Assembly: GCA_964036045.1 (NCBI GenBank)
Contig: OZ038378.1
Coordinates: 36,519,228-36,583,227, forward strand
Origin: Eutreptiella sp. 'Long Island Sound 2002'
Lineage: Eukaryota; Euglenozoa; Euglenophyceae; Eutreptiales; Eutreptiaceae
Length of the DNA: 64,000 bases
Direction: 5' to 3'
Shown here: positions 1 through 11,387 of the stretch, one piece after another
How positions within the stretch are numbered: the first letter of the stretch is position 1
Layout: each line of letters opens with the position of its first letter
Translations under genes and position numbers: made by a program
The notes under the pieces: model-generated
Database searches by the model: none
The model's input: only the letters and a program-made list of their open reading frames with translations
Told to the model about the DNA's origin: nothing

Positions 1-793
1 AGCGAATGATGGGATATTCTTGGGCATAAACCTTTGGTCTATAGCACCCTTGTATACTACTTTCAGGTTTGACACATGCATGGAGCATTGGAATATTTGC
101 GGTATGCATTTTTGAGTATATAATTGAATTTTGGGCATTATGGTGTGATTTGCCTGATTTTGCCATGTTGTGAGGTCATCATCATGGGGCAGTTCTCCAA
201 GCCCATTCGACTCCAAGTCCAACCAAGGTTATGTCAGGGTAGGACATGGTCCTGAGTGCCACTCTAGGCCATGACACGCCACTCCCCCTAATGGGCTAGG
301 ATTTATAGGCTTGGGAGCGAACACATTTTCGGGGTTTGTGTAGTGACTTGTGACACATGGCATTCAGCCATCTCATTTGACGTGGTTCAGGGCAATATGT
401 TGGTGAGTCAAGGAAAGGTCTTGAGTCCAGGGAATGAGGGGTTTATGGCTGTGAATGTGTATGTTTACCTCTTTCCCCAACTTTGCTTTATTTGTGTTCA
501 TATGCCAATTTCAGGGCTTTCCTCCTTGGTGCAATTCTTGTACATGCCCGCCACCGTGAGACGACCGGTGTGCTGAACGGAAGCCCGAAACGTGTATTGG
601 ATTGTGGATTGGGTTATTGCTGCATTTATGGGATCTGGTTGCTGTTCAGGGTTAAAGGAGGATTACATTCTCTATATTTTTGGACTTTGGACCCTGGAAA
701 TTAAGGAATGCAATCGTTGATCCGGAGTAAATCCGCAGGGGTAACAGGCGGAAGGGGCACAGCGGGGGCCGGTCCTGGTAGGAACCTTCTTTA
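1..793 (+). repeat. Left LTR of element A, 3' portion
   Basis: This stretch matches 12670-13462 base for base with no net length change (constant offset 12669) and some tens of substitutions by eye. It ends directly before the TGG of the primer-binding site at 794. The LTR start lies before position 1. A TATA-like TTTATAGG sits near 301 in both copies and could belong to the U3 promoter, which is inference only. Short open frames at 343-576 and 483-704 recur in the other LTR copy and are not taken as genes. Confidence 0.9.
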
Positions 794-811
794 TGGTAGC
801 AGAGGCGTACC
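794..811 (+). other. Primer-binding site for initiator-Met tRNA
   Basis: TGGTAGCAGAGG follows the LTR directly. It is the exact complement of the usual 3' end of eukaryotic initiator-Met tRNA (CCUCUGCUACCA). The same 13 bases prime element B at 14956. Confidence 0.85.
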
Positions 812-1013
812 TGCTGCCCCTACCTACCGGCGACCCGGGGAGTTGGGCCCCTATGAGCCCTGCCAAAGTACGCCCCGGCTGCGTATTGTGGACTCGGTGG
901 AGACCACGCCGGAGATTGGAGCCATAGAACAGCCGAGACGTTCAAGAGCATGGCGAACTCCGCAAGTTGAAGCCCGAAGTGAAGTACGACATTCGGGAAG
1001 AGGAGGACTTGAC

Positions 1014-2432
1014 ATGGAGGATCTGGTCTCCATGTGTGAGCGTCGCTGCCGAAAGGCATGCAACCTCCGCTCCGCCGCGGAGGACTCTGAGGAGGCCTGC
1101 CATTCAGGCAGCAGTGGAGGACGGGCCCGGCGCTACCGGAAGCGCGGGTCACCCAAGTCCGCGGCAAGGGACGCCGGGGCTATGGATACGGACCCTAGCC
1201 CGGTCAGGCTGTGGGAATCCGAGGGGCACTCCGAGGGCTATCGGACAGCCTATGAGCAACCTTCGGAGTCGGAGGAGACGGCCAGACCGCCCACAAGGGC
1301 GAACACGGCCCCAGAACCCAGCCTGGAGCATGACGCCGAGGTGTTGGAGAGGCCCGCCAGAGCCAGGACGGCGCCTGTGGCCCGGCACACGGAGCCACCG
1401 CGGGATAGCATGGGCGACACACCCATGGCGGAGGAGTCCGAGGCGCCGGGAACCGCGGGAAGCGCCGGACCAGGTGGAAGGCACGCTGAGTGCCACTGCG
1501 AACACGTGTCCTTCCTCATGGGCAAGTAACCAAAGATGGGGATGGACGCCATCGTGCATCGTCTCGACCGCCTGGACAACGCGAAGGACGGTCTAGAGGA
1601 GGACGTCGCCGGGATCCTGGATGACCAGTCGGCCGCGGAGAAAGACATGGAGGAGCTGCGAGCGGAACGGGACCGGTACCGGGAGAATCTGGAGCTGGCC
1701 CTGGAGAAGCAGCAGCGAGTGGTGGACAGCCTCCTCCACCTGGTGGAGGACATGTCGGGACGCCTGAAAAGGCTAGAGGAGCTACAGCCCCTCGCCTTGG
1801 GTCCGGAGTTCCCGGCAAAGCCGGCAGCGGCAGAGCTGGTGGAGCGGGTTAAGACCCTCCGGAGCGCCATGGATAAACCAATGGGCGGTCCGGCAGAGGC
1901 ACCCTACGCGCCTCCGCGTGTTGACCCGGGTGCGCTGCCTTTTGTTCCCATGTTCAGCGAATCCACAATGCTCGGGGAACAAACGGCGCCGGCTGGGTCC
2001 ATGCGGGAAGGGCACGTAACCACGGACCCGAGGAGCCTGACGGTACAGATGTCCCATGCCACCCAGGATCCACCGCCCACTACGACTGCCTATGCAGTTT
2101 ATGCGGAAGAGGAGATCCAGAACCAGACCATGCAGGGGCGAACCATGGGAAGCGCCGACGGACATGGTCGAGGTCATCCAGGCGGAAACCTGTGGGCGAA
2201 GGACCCCAACACGGGGATATGGACAGCCGATGGAGCAAGTCCTTGCCGCATTCCAAACCCCATGGGTTCAGGCCCAACTGGACCGCACTCCATGGAGGAG
2301 AGGGATGTACGGGGAGTGTACTCACACCCCCCGGCCACAGGTGGTATCCGTCTCGGTGGAGTGGTGGCTGGGGACGTCGGAGACGCCATCAGAATTGACG
2401 ACCTCAGGGGGAATCAAAATCCCCTACCATGA
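1014..2432 (+). pseudogene. gag: Element A Gag, N-terminal part
   Basis: The frame is open from before the primer-binding site, so the first plausible start downstream of it is the ATG at 1014. A TAA at 1527-1529 breaks the frame, which continues in phase from 1530. The first half is Arg/Glu/Pro/Ser-rich and disordered-looking. Between about 1560 and 1790 the residues form heptad-like Leu/Glu/Arg runs, a likely coiled coil, expected of an assembling capsid precursor. The frame ends at 2432, but sensible sequence has already moved to another frame near 2400. No enzymatic motif is present. The assignment to Gag rests on position and on the capsid and zinc-knuckle region that follows. Confidence 0.7.
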
Positions 2433-3819
2433 TGGCAACCCCTCCAACCTGGACGACTTCATCCTGGATTGGGAGGACTTCGCCGAGGAGGTCGTCGGCG
2501 ACATGCGGGGAGCGCCGCGGGACAAGTGGGTATGTCGGACATTCCCACACCGGCTGGCGCAGGACCTGAAGGAGGAGCTGCGGGTTCAGATCCGGGAAGG
2601 ATTGATCCGTACGGAGCAGGCCTGCCTCCAGTGGTTGGAGGATGAGGAGCGGGTGGACGCTCCGAACCAGAAGCTGGAGGACTTGTGGTCCATCCCGCTG
2701 CCGCTCGACCGCGGTGAGCTGCGGGTCCGGGAGTGGAAACGGTACCTGCGGAAGTACCGACGCAGCCTGAAGCTGGTGGAGCACTGGAACGAGTCCAGCG
2801 AGATCCGCCACCTCCTGAAGGACGTCCTCCCCGGCCACTGGAAGAGGCGAGTGGAGGACGAGGAGAAGAAGCGCGCCAAGAAGCGGATGGCGGTGAGGAT
2901 CATGGCGGCGGAGGATACCCATGCGGGTATCATGGAGTTCTTCAGGAGGAACCTGGGCGAGCCCAACCGGATGTTGGGACTGAAGAACGCCGTGTACGTG
3001 GAGGTATTTGGAGACTCCATGGGACAAAGGTTGCTGCGCCTCAACAACGTGGAGTGGAGGCGCGGGGAGCTGCTGAGGATGCAGGTCATCTTCGCCCGCA
3101 TGAGCCTGGACGAGATCGTGAAGTACATCACGGTGGAGTTGAAGCTCAATGCAAAGAACGAGGCCCACGTGCAGGATCGGCATGGTCATGGACAACGAGG
3201 CAACTGAGAAGACCGCCATCATCGGGAGATCCAGGTGGACACGGCCAACTCTGCGGAGGATGGTAGTGGAAGTGGCCAAGACCACTGGTCCCGGGAGGAT
3301 CACGAGGATGCCCATTTCTTCGCGTTTGTGGCGCACAACGTGAGGAACCATGGGCAGGATCGGTCCAGATGGAGCGAGGTGGGACCCAAGAAGGGCAAAG
3401 AGCCAAGGAGGGTCGGGAACCCACCGCTCTCGTTCCGGGAGTACAGGTCTCAGCACGACGGGTGCTGGGTCTGTTATGGCAAGGGAAACAACCATGCAAA
3501 CGACCACCGTCAGTGCAAGGTGTATGAGGCGGACAAGAAGGCCTACTTCGCCTCCCACCCCGAGAAGAAGCCCAAGGAGCAGCGGATTTCCGATTGGAAG
3601 GCGAAGGGCGGAGATGGGGGAAAAGGCCAAGGCAAAGGCCAAGGAAAAGGCGGAGGAAGAGGCCATGGTGGTGGACCTGGCCAAGACCGACGAGTGAGGT
3701 TGATCGAGGAGGTTGCTGAGGACATGTGGAGGACGTTGGAGGAACTCAAAGCCCAGCAATGTGGTGGACAAAGTCCTGGCAGATCGCAGCCGGAAGGTGC
3801 TGCGGGAAGCCAAGTCTAG
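2398..3819 (+). pseudogene. gag: Element A Gag, capsid and nucleocapsid part
   Basis: From about 2410 a frame one base out of register with the N-terminal part encodes a charged, helical, Trp-rich domain typical of Ty3/gypsy capsid (to about 3180). A TGA at 3205-3207 interrupts it and the same frame resumes. At 3463-3516 a Cys/His cluster (C-x2-C-x6-H-x3-H-x2-C) resembles a variant zinc knuckle, followed by a Lys/Gly-rich tail (about 3600-3700) fit for RNA binding. The frame stops with TAG at 3817-3819 and continues in phase into the protease. Gag packages the element RNA in the cytoplasm. This copy cannot make one continuous product without reading through stops. Confidence 0.75.
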
Positions 3820-5838
3820 AGGAGCCCCCACGGGAGTGGGACCTCGGAGGTCTCTCCTCCAAAAATCAGTGGAATCCCAGAGAAAGCGAAGGCACATGGG
3901 GTGCCGAAGAAGGCTCCAGAAGAGCCAAAACCACTGAGTTTCGCCACTCCCAACCCCTGGAGCGCCCTGCCAAGGGAAGTTTATGTGGGCAAGGGACGTG
4001 GTAAGAAGGAAGAAGCGACCACGGAGAGCCCCGTGGACGGGCAAGACCAACCCAAGATCTACACCATCCGTGATCATACCCTCGAAGTCCTGATGCACCC
4101 GGACGTGCTAGAGTTGCATGCCGTGAGAGTCGTCCATACACCGCATGGTGACGAGCGGCAGTTGCACTTGAAGGTGCGTGTACGGTGCGGACAAGAGGAG
4201 TTGGTGGTGGATGTTCTGGTGGATACGGGTGCCCAGGTGAGCCTGGTCCGGAGAGGGTTGTTCAAGGAGGAATCCCTGCAGCCCAGCCGTAGACCGGTAC
4301 GCCTGAAGGTGGCCAATGGAGAGATTATGGGTGGTGGCACCCATGAGGCCACTATCAGTATGGAATTCTGGGAACATGAGCGCTTGAACCGCCCTGATCT
4401 GGCAAAGAGAAGCACTCTATCCGGGAACTTCTATGTGGCCGACATTACAGATTGGGATATGATCATGGGGTATGACTTCATGGTGGCAAATGCCATTGGA
4501 GCCCTTCCCCATCGTGCAACGCTGGTCCGGGAGGATGATGAATGCCTCACATGGCTGTCCACGGACTATGCATGCGGATCATCCCAATGGAATGCTGAGG
4601 AAGAGGATCCGATCGTCCAAGCGGTGCAAGCTGTGGGTGCCAAGTCCAGAGGAGACCGTGGAGTTCAGCTCACGGAGTATGGAATGGCGCCGCAGGTGTA
4701 TGCCAGGATGATCCAGACGCTGGGAGCCGAAGCGCCCGAGACGGACATCTTCGCTTCCCGGGATGCCCCACTCTTGCGGAAGTGTAGGAGGCATTGGCAT
4801 CGAGGAGACTCAGCCTGGCATAGGCATTGGGGATTGAAGGAGTGGGGGCCCATGTATTGGCATGGCTCCCTGGACAATACCAGACGTACGGTGGAGAAGA
4901 TCATCGCGGATAGGGCGAAGGGGATCCTGGTCATAACCGGCATAGGATCCACCCCATGTCCGCTGGAGGGTCTCAAGTCAACACGGGACTCCATCACCCT
5001 GAACGAGATGTCATTCGGGCCAGGTGAGGAGTTGTTCATCGATGCCAAGGGTGTATCAATGCCCTCTCCGGGTCAAGCGTGGGGTACCAAGGCCTTCCTG
5101 GTGGATGGGGCGCAAGCCCAGCCCACGGGTGATGAGGCATTCGTCCGTAGGGTGGAGGCGGTGCCCATGAAGGTCATGTTTGAGCCCAAGGAGGGGACGG
5201 ATCAGCCAATTGATGGCATTGACGTCCTGTCCCACGCCGAGATCGACAACGTCGTCAACTACATGCGGATGGGGATGCACGACCGTGTGGCAGCCAAGAA
5301 GAGGCGGGCCATGGTCACATCTGCGCATTGGTGGGATGTCAAGATGTTGGTCACCGGCAAGTACGAGAAGGACGAGTTCGTCGCGAGGGTCATGGATCAC
5401 ATCGCGGACCAATACGATGGTCCGGTTGGGTCGGACCCACCGACATGGGATTTTCCTGGAATGGGTGCCGATAGCGACAGTCACCAGCCTGATGCCGCAA
5501 ATTTCCGAAGATTATCGGTGGGAAGAGCTCCCCACGACGATGAAGACGGCATATCGGACGAGGAGAAGTCGGAATCGGACCCAGAAAAGGCCTATAAAGC
5601 AGTGCGGTCGGTTGTATCCATACCGAAGCAAGCGGCTGAAGAGGCCCAGGAGAACCCGAAGGTCGCCGAGCTGAAGGAGAGGCTGATCAATGCCTATCCG
5701 CGGCTTTTCAGTGGCGTCGCCAACAAGAACCCTCCAGATCGTGGGAGGTTTGGTACAGCGAAGATCAAGCTGAAGCCAAACCCGAAGATCTATCGTCATC
5801 GGGAGTACCAACTTCAGGGCGATCGAGCGAGGCCATGA
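3820..5838 (+). pseudogene. pol: Element A protease, possible methyltransferase-derived segment and RT linker
   Basis: The frame is in phase with the nucleocapsid. An aspartic protease is clear: the catalytic Asp-Thr-Gly-Ala lies at 4222-4233 after a hydrophobic strand, with a second hydrophobic block (MIMGYDF) near 4460, as in retropepsins that cut the polyprotein. After it, 4744-4975 starts with DIFAS and has spaced Trp/Tyr residues and a hydrophobic strand (GILVITGIGS). This layout weakly matches the Dam-like segment of element B at 17740-18010, but without its NPPF motif. The rest is an acidic linker. The last 60 codons (KIKLKPNPKIYRHREYQ) are the usual entry to reverse transcriptase, which continues in another frame at 5835. 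Confidence 0.8.
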
Positions 5839-7567
5839 AGAAGCTGTTGGCCGAGTTCATTGAGCGGGGATGGATCGAACCCTCCGACAGTGAGTGGGCC
5901 AGCCCAGCCTTCATCGTGCCCAAGAAGGAGAAGGGCGAGTGGAGATTGGTGGTGGATTACAGAGGTTTGAACGAGCAGACCGAGCACGACTCGTACTCGC
6001 TTCCCCTGATCGACTCCATCCTCCAAAAACAACAGAAAAAGCGGATTTTCACGGTGTTAGACCTGAAACACGGCTATCACCAGATCCGCTACACCCGGAC
6101 TCCAGGCCCTGCACAGCGATGTCGACGCCGCTGGGACCCATGCAGTGGAAAGTGGTGCCTATGGGCGCCAAGAATGGTAACGCCGCTTTCCAGCGCATGA
6201 TGGAGGACCTACTCGGTCCTGTCCGGGACTGTGCCGACCCCTTTGTGGATGACATCATCATCGGATCCGGCACGGAAGACATGACTGAGGACGAGCTCAT
6301 CGAAGCGCATGAGAAGGATCTGCGCCGAGTGCTCAGCGAGTTGGACAAGCACAACATGGTGTGCAAGCCCACCAAAACCTCACTCTTCGTGAAGGAAGTG
6401 GAGTTCGCGGGTCACGTGGTTGGTCACGGGCAACGTCGTCCCATGCCTGGGAAGCCGGCATCCCTGCACCACTGGGAGAAGCCCCAGACCATCAGCGAAC
6501 TCCGGTCCTTCATGGGGTTCTGCAATCACTATTCGGGCTATGTCTGGATGTATGCAGAACTCTCGGGGCCGCTGCACAAGATGCTGCAGGCGGGGAAGTT
6601 CGATGGCCGGAAGGGGAGCAAGAAGAAGCTTGCCTGGACCTCTGAGGCCGAAGATGCGTTCAGCCGCCTGAAGGAGCGACTCCTGGGGCAGCTGGGGCTA
6701 TTCCTGGTGGACCCGGACAAGGGATTCGTGCTACGGACGGACGCCTCGGACTATGCTGTAGGTGCAGTCCTCGAGCAGGTCCGGGATGACGGGTCGCACG
6801 TACCCGTGGCGTTCTGGAGCAGGATCCTGGCCGAGGGCCAACGTCGAACCTGGACCGCGAGGAAGAAGGAGACGTACGCCATTGTCTGTGCGCTCAGGAA
6901 GTGGTCTGGCAACATCGGATTGCAACCGGTGGTGGTATGTACGGACCATCAATCCTTGCAGAGCTGGCACAAGGAGCACGTCGACACCCCCTCGGGACCG
7001 GCGGCAAGGAGGGCCCGATGGCATGAGACGTTCGCCAAGTTCGACCTCAGCGTTGTATACGTCCCGGGAAAGGACAACACTGTGGCAGATTGCCTCAGTC
7101 GGTGGGCCTACCCCGCGGGCAAGGCTTGGATGGATATATCCAGCCATGGAGACGCCGAGGAGACAGAGGAAGCCAAGCGCATCATCGAGATGGAGAAGGC
7201 CATGGAGCAAGAGGGGGTCAAGTGCTTTGTGGTGATGGCAAACCGTACGGACCTGGCCAAGTTCCGGGGTGCCCGCGTCCAAGCAATTCGAGAGGAAACC
7301 CTCGAGCAATGGATGGTGGCCCCTGTAGAGCTAGTCAGGTCGGTGCTCACAGAGGACTGGTCGGATGACTATGCGGCATCCGAGCACTGGAGCAAGTACT
7401 GGAATGCCGTGAGCGCCCCGTCGGACGACGAATGGCCCGAGGGCTTGACCGAGGATGGGGACAAGTTGTTCCTCAGGGACAAGCTGCTGGTGCCCGAGAA
7501 CCGAGTGGAGGAGCTCATTGACCATTGGCACAACGCCCAGCTCATGCACCCTGGCGAGACAAGATGC
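5835..7567 (+). pseudogene. pol: Element A reverse transcriptase and RNase H
   Basis: Reverse transcriptase starts in the frame of 5835 (WASPAFIVPKK, RLVVDYRGLN, FTVLDLKHGYHQI). It changes frame near 6086 and continues with the conserved PLGPMQWKVVPMGAKNG block. The catalytic pair is intact as F-V-D-D at 6242-6253. The connection and RNase H follow, with TDAS near 6740, KKETYAIV near 6868 and TDHQS near 6944, which supply the D-E-D acidic residues. The chain then runs to the zinc-binding His pair of integrase near 7520-7550, where it shifts frame again. RT copies the RNA and RNase H removes the template. Catalytic residues survive, but two frame changes prevent a normal product. Confidence 0.9.
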
Positions 7568-8109
7568 AGCAAGACCTGGAGTGGCGTTTCAAGTTCCCTC
7601 CGGGGTACTACGCCATCCTGGATAGGTACTGCAGCGACTGTGCCGTGTGTCGGGCCAGGAAGAGCCCCAACCACTCCACAGCGGGCAACCTGGTGTATAC
7701 GGCTATACCGAAGGCCCCCATGCGGTCCGTGGCCATGGATGTGTTCGCCATGCCGGAGGTCACCGTGGAAGGAGAGACATATGCTTGTGTCATCCTAGCG
7801 GTGGACAGGCACAGCGGATATATCGTGGCAGTCCCGGGCAAGAAGTCCAAGAAGAAGGACAAGAAGGACAGGCATGGAGTGGGGCTGCAGGCCAAGACCG
7901 TCGCTAATGCCATGATCAGGCATTGGCTGACGATTTTTGATGTCCCAGCTGTCATCTGCAGCGATCGGGGCAGTTAATTCTTGGGGACGTGGTTCAAAAC
8001 GATGTGCAAGCACATGAGGATTCGGCACGCCAAGACCGTGGCGTACCACAGCCGGTCGAATGGCCGGGCTGAGGTGGCCGGGCGGCAGATGTTCGAGAAG
8101 TTCCGCCAG
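7560..8109 (+). pseudogene. pol: Element A integrase, N-terminal and core part, interrupted
   Basis: The HHCC zinc finger is present (His pair just upstream, C-x2-C at CSDCAVC near 7630). The core has Asp at 7738, Asp at 7963 (SDRGS) and Glu at 8071 (NGRAEV), spaced D-35-E, the standard retroviral-type integrase triad. The codon after SDRGS is TAA (7975-7977), where the family normally has Gln followed by Phe, so a single CAA to TAA change is the simplest cause. The gene is then cut after codon 8107-8109 by the element at 8110-9921. It resumes in the same sense at 9926, 36 codons past the second Asp plus a short helix. Confidence 0.88.
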
Positions 8110-8261
8110 TGTAATGGAACTCAGCACGTGCGCGCAGACCGCGATCATTTAGTGAACGCGCGTGCGTGCATATGTAAAGCACAGTGCAATGCAATTCAAT
8201 CATTAAACTATTGAATCAAATTCATTTTGTGTACTGTGCAGAACACTGGGATGAAACTATG
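8110..8261 (+). repeat. Left terminal repeat of nested element (152 bp matched)
   Basis: Three substitutions by eye separate it from 9648-9799. After 8261 the left copy diverges from the right one, so the left LTR is shortened or replaced in its 3' part compared with the 274-bp right LTR. No clear primer-binding site follows. TGGCAGCGC near 8284 is only a weak candidate. Confidence 0.85.
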
Positions 8262-9639
8262 CAAGTGCAGCTTTGGCTTGCGTTGGCAGCGCTAGGGTGT
8301 TAGCAGGCGCGTGAAGCGCAGCGTGAGCGTGAGGCTCCGCTAGGGTGTTTGGCTGCGAGTGATTTGCAGTGAGTGTGGGGCGTGAGGCTGCTGGCCCTGT
8401 GCGTAACCCTGTGCGCGTCCTGCTTGTTGCGGCTGCTGTTTAGGCTGTGTTTTGTGCTGCTCCAGGCAGCCCAGTGGAGCTGAAGTGGGCTGCTCCACGG
8501 GCGCAGTGTAGGGCTGCTCCACGGGTGTGCCGTCTGAGTGGTTTCTTTTTGCTTAATTTGCTTAATTTGTTTGTTTCTTACACTGTGTGGGTGAGTACAG
8601 ACTGGTACATTTGGGCTAACCTGAATCTGCATGCAAATGAGTTGCATGTAAAAATGAGTATGTCTTCTGTGTTCAGTATGTCACTTTTGAGATGTGTAGT
8701 GTATTCGTACGTGTAAATGTATGTGTGAGCTTGCCTGATTTTCTGTTGTTCTGCCACGCTTCGCCTTGGATCATGCAGTGCTTTGTAGATGATGCTGTGG
8801 TTTTGCTTCGCGCTCTGGAGATAGCAGTGCACTGATGGCACTGCTTGGACGTTGCATTTTGTATGTTTTCCCCTCTCTTACTCTGTGCAGGCTGGTGGTG
8901 AGTAGCAGGGGAGCCAAGCAAAATGGGAGCACACGCAGAGCGAAGCTGCAAGGAGTGAAGTGAGGACGGCACCTGTCAGGTGTGCACGTCGACTTCGCTG
9001 CTTTTGTGTTGACCTCATTTCTTTTTCTGTGCTCTGCAGTGCCCATTCCAATGAAGTACCCTTAACTAAATGAATGAAGAAGTAATCTATATTATTCAAG
9101 TGAAGTTTGTATGTATTAAGTGGGTTGCTTCAGCACTGCTTCTTTTTTTTACAGCACACTGCTTGGTGGTTTCCTCTGTGCCAGCCTGCCAGGGATTCGG
9201 GAATTTTTTTTGTACAACACTCTTTGCAGTGGGGTTTTTGCAGCCCTTGGTGCAGCGGGCTGATTTTTTTTTAAAGCAAGGACTGTTTGTCTGTATTTTT
9301 TTTTGCGTGTGTGTTGTTAGTAGATACCATGTCAGTTTTGTTTTCTGTAGGTGTGAGTGCATGCAGTGCATAGCTTTAACGTCTAGCTGGGTGCGTGTGC
9401 ACAAGTGTTTGAGTTCTTTGGTCAATAGGTTAGTGCAGCACTTGCTTAGCCACTGCTGCAGGTGTTGTTTCACACTTGTAGGCGGGTTCGTATTGTAGGT
9501 GTGCATTGAGTTATTGTCCCTTTTGGCTATTTTTTTTTGTCAGCACGCTTTCTGAGTGTCTATTTTGTGCATTGCTGAGGTCCATCATATCTCTTGTCAG
9601 CCCTGTGCCTGGTGCCTCAGCACCCTGCACATGGCTTGT

Positions 9640-9647
9640 GAGGGGAG
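9640..9647 (+). other. Polypurine tract of nested element
   Basis: GAGGGGAG lies directly before the TGTAATGG start of the right terminal repeat. This is the position and composition expected of the primer for plus-strand DNA synthesis, and it supports reading the insert as an LTR retrotransposon and not a DNA transposon. Confidence 0.65.
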
Positions 9648-9921
9648 TGTAATGGAACTCAGCACGTGCGCGCAGACCGCGATCATTTTGTGAACGCGCG
9701 TGCGTGCATATGTAAAGCACAGTGCAATGCAATTCAATTATTAAACTATTGAGTCAAATTCATTTTGTGTACTGTGCAGAACACTGGGATGAAACTATGT
9801 AGTGATTTATGAGATCAATCACGTGCTGCGCCGTTGCCGGATTCGCATTTGGATTTCGAAATCACTAAGGAGATCACGGGGAAAATAGCACTCAAAAGAG
9901 AAGATCTCCAAGATCATTACA
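9648..9921 (+). repeat. Right LTR of nested element (274 bp)
   Basis: It runs from TGTAATGG to ATTACA and so carries complete TG...CA ends. Its first 152 bp match 8110-8261. Its last 122 bp (9800-9921) have no counterpart in the left copy. It is followed by the target duplicate CCAG. Confidence 0.8.
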
Positions 9922-10699
9922 CCAGCTGCACATCGACGAACCGGGCCGGAATTGGTACAATTCGCTGTGGAGGGTACTCCAAGCGTATCACGACCTTCCG
10001 GGGCCCACTGGACTGTCGCCCCATCGCATCCTGTTCCTACGGGATCGAGTGTCACGCACTCTCCCGTGGTTGAACCATGGCAAAGTGGCCCGGGATGCGA
10101 ACGCCATGATGGCTGAGGCGGACGACACGGCGGCCAAGGTGTGCAAGGCACTTCAGGACGAGCATGACAAGAGGGCCAAGTACTTCAAGCAGGGAAAGGT
10201 CCAGAGGTATGCTCTCCAAGACACTCTGTGGGTGGAGTGGCACCACAAGGATGTCCTGTCCAGGCAACGGCAGGCGTCCTGGTATGTGCCGGGGGTAATC
10301 GTGCGGAAGGTCGGGCAGGATGTGTATGCGGTTCGTGTGGGGGATAACAACATCCTGGACCGCGACAATACCCAGCTTCGTCCCCGAGCACCAGACCCCA
10401 GCGGACGTCCCGTCACCTTCGAGTTCACGGCCGGCGATGTGGACTCGGACGACGAGGGTGAGGACGACGACTTCACCGCCGAGAAGATCCTGGCGGACAA
10501 GCCGGACCCGGGGACGCCTGGGGGGAGGCTTTATAAAGTCCGTTGGAAGGGATTCGCCGCATCCAGGGACTCGTGGGAGCCTCTGAGCAGTTTTGTGCCG
10601 AGGTACACCACGGTCTGGATAGACTACCTGAAGAAAAAGAATATTTCTTTGGATGTCAAGGACGTGTTGGTCCATTTGGTGGCTGGAGTAGCACCGTAA
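9922..10699 (+). pseudogene. pol: Element A integrase C-terminus with chromodomain
   Basis: The integrase resumes at 9926 in the frame of 10049 (NWYNSLWRVLQAYHD, then TGLSPHRILFLRDRV), which is the helix region that follows the catalytic Glu. A basic, Trp-containing C-terminal domain follows (ASWYVPGVIVRKVG). A chromodomain spans about 10478-10634, with the three aromatic positions in LYKVRWKGF, SWEPLSSF and the following helix WIDYLKKKN. Chromodomains of this branch guide integration to particular chromatin. The stop is TAA at 10697-10699. This part carries no stop of its own, but the upstream insertion and stops separate it from the rest of pol. Confidence 0.88.
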
Positions 10700-11387
10700 T
10701 GGATCCCCCTTGGCATTTTTGTTTGTTTTTGTGCTTGGGAGACGGGTGAGGGCGTTCATCCGGGGATTGTTCGGCCTTGAGTGGCCATATACCCCCTTCA
10801 CTCGATCTCCACGTATCTATTTCATCGTGGTATACGTATTTAGATCGATCGACGATGTTTTTCTATCTTTGATCCCCTTGGTCCATGTTGTAGATCAAGA
10901 GGAGACCGGATATGGCGTAGGGCACCGATTATGAGTGTCCTCACCCCTCCCTTGGGGCGTGGGGGACGCCTACGACGTGTGTGGGGCCTCCATGTGTCCT
11001 TGGGACATGAGGGGGGGGGGGGTTGGAACCCATTGGGGTCCTCCTGTCCTCTCTTCAACGACTTCCGAGCGGTAACAACGCTCTGAGAAAGGGGGTGAAC
11101 CCGGTTCGGACCCCCGTGGCCATCTTTTGGTCACTTGGGGTGTGTATCTATGTGCCAGCAAGCCGCCATTGGCTGATATCATACTCTCCTATCCACCTGA
11201 CCTAACCCGATGTGATAGTGTGATAGGTTTGGTCATTCCGGCTATGAGCGGCCATATTCACCAATGAGGCGCCGCCAGCGGAGATCTATATATCAGAATA
11301 TCAGGAATCAACAGGGTTTTTTTATCACAATGTTTCCGTAATTGTTCAGCCTTCCGTTCTGATGGTCAATGTATCGGCGACTGTCAG
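10700..11387 (+). other. Non-coding 3' region of element A
   Basis: No convincing frame. It contains a 13-base G run near 11010 and a TATATAT-containing stretch near 11288. It probably belongs to the 3' untranslated part of element A. Confidence 0.5.

Larger units (their letters stand above)
8110..9921 (+). mobile_element. Non-autonomous LTR element inserted in integrase of element A
   Basis: The insertion begins TGTAATGG and ends CATTACA, giving 7-bp inverted ends of the TG...CA type. It is flanked on both sides by CCAG (8106-8109 and 9922-9925), a 4-bp target duplication. Removing the insert and one CCAG puts the two halves of the integrase back in one frame. The first 152 bp recur at 9648-9799. 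A purine run lies immediately before the second copy. The inside (8262-9647) has T-runs and no convincing open frame. It could be a TRIM-like element or a defective copy of a larger one. The strand given assumes the purine run is the plus-strand primer. Confidence 0.85.

Noticed and set aside
343-576. Small frame repeated at 13012-13245
   Set aside because: It recurs only because both are LTR copies of element A. No coding features.
1527-3819. Reassigned stop codons (alternative genetic code)
   Set aside because: Element A has all three stops in frame (TAA, TGA, TAG), and frameshifts are equally common. Random decay explains both.
2404-4098. 564-codon minus-strand frame over Gag of element A
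   Set aside because: Shadow of the Gag and nucleocapsid frame. It has no domain of its own, and the plus strand carries the zinc-knuckle and capsid features.
8110-9921. DNA transposon with terminal inverted repeats
   Set aside because: The 7-bp inverted ends fit, but the internal direct repeat, the TG...CA ends and a purine tract exactly before the right repeat fit an LTR element better.
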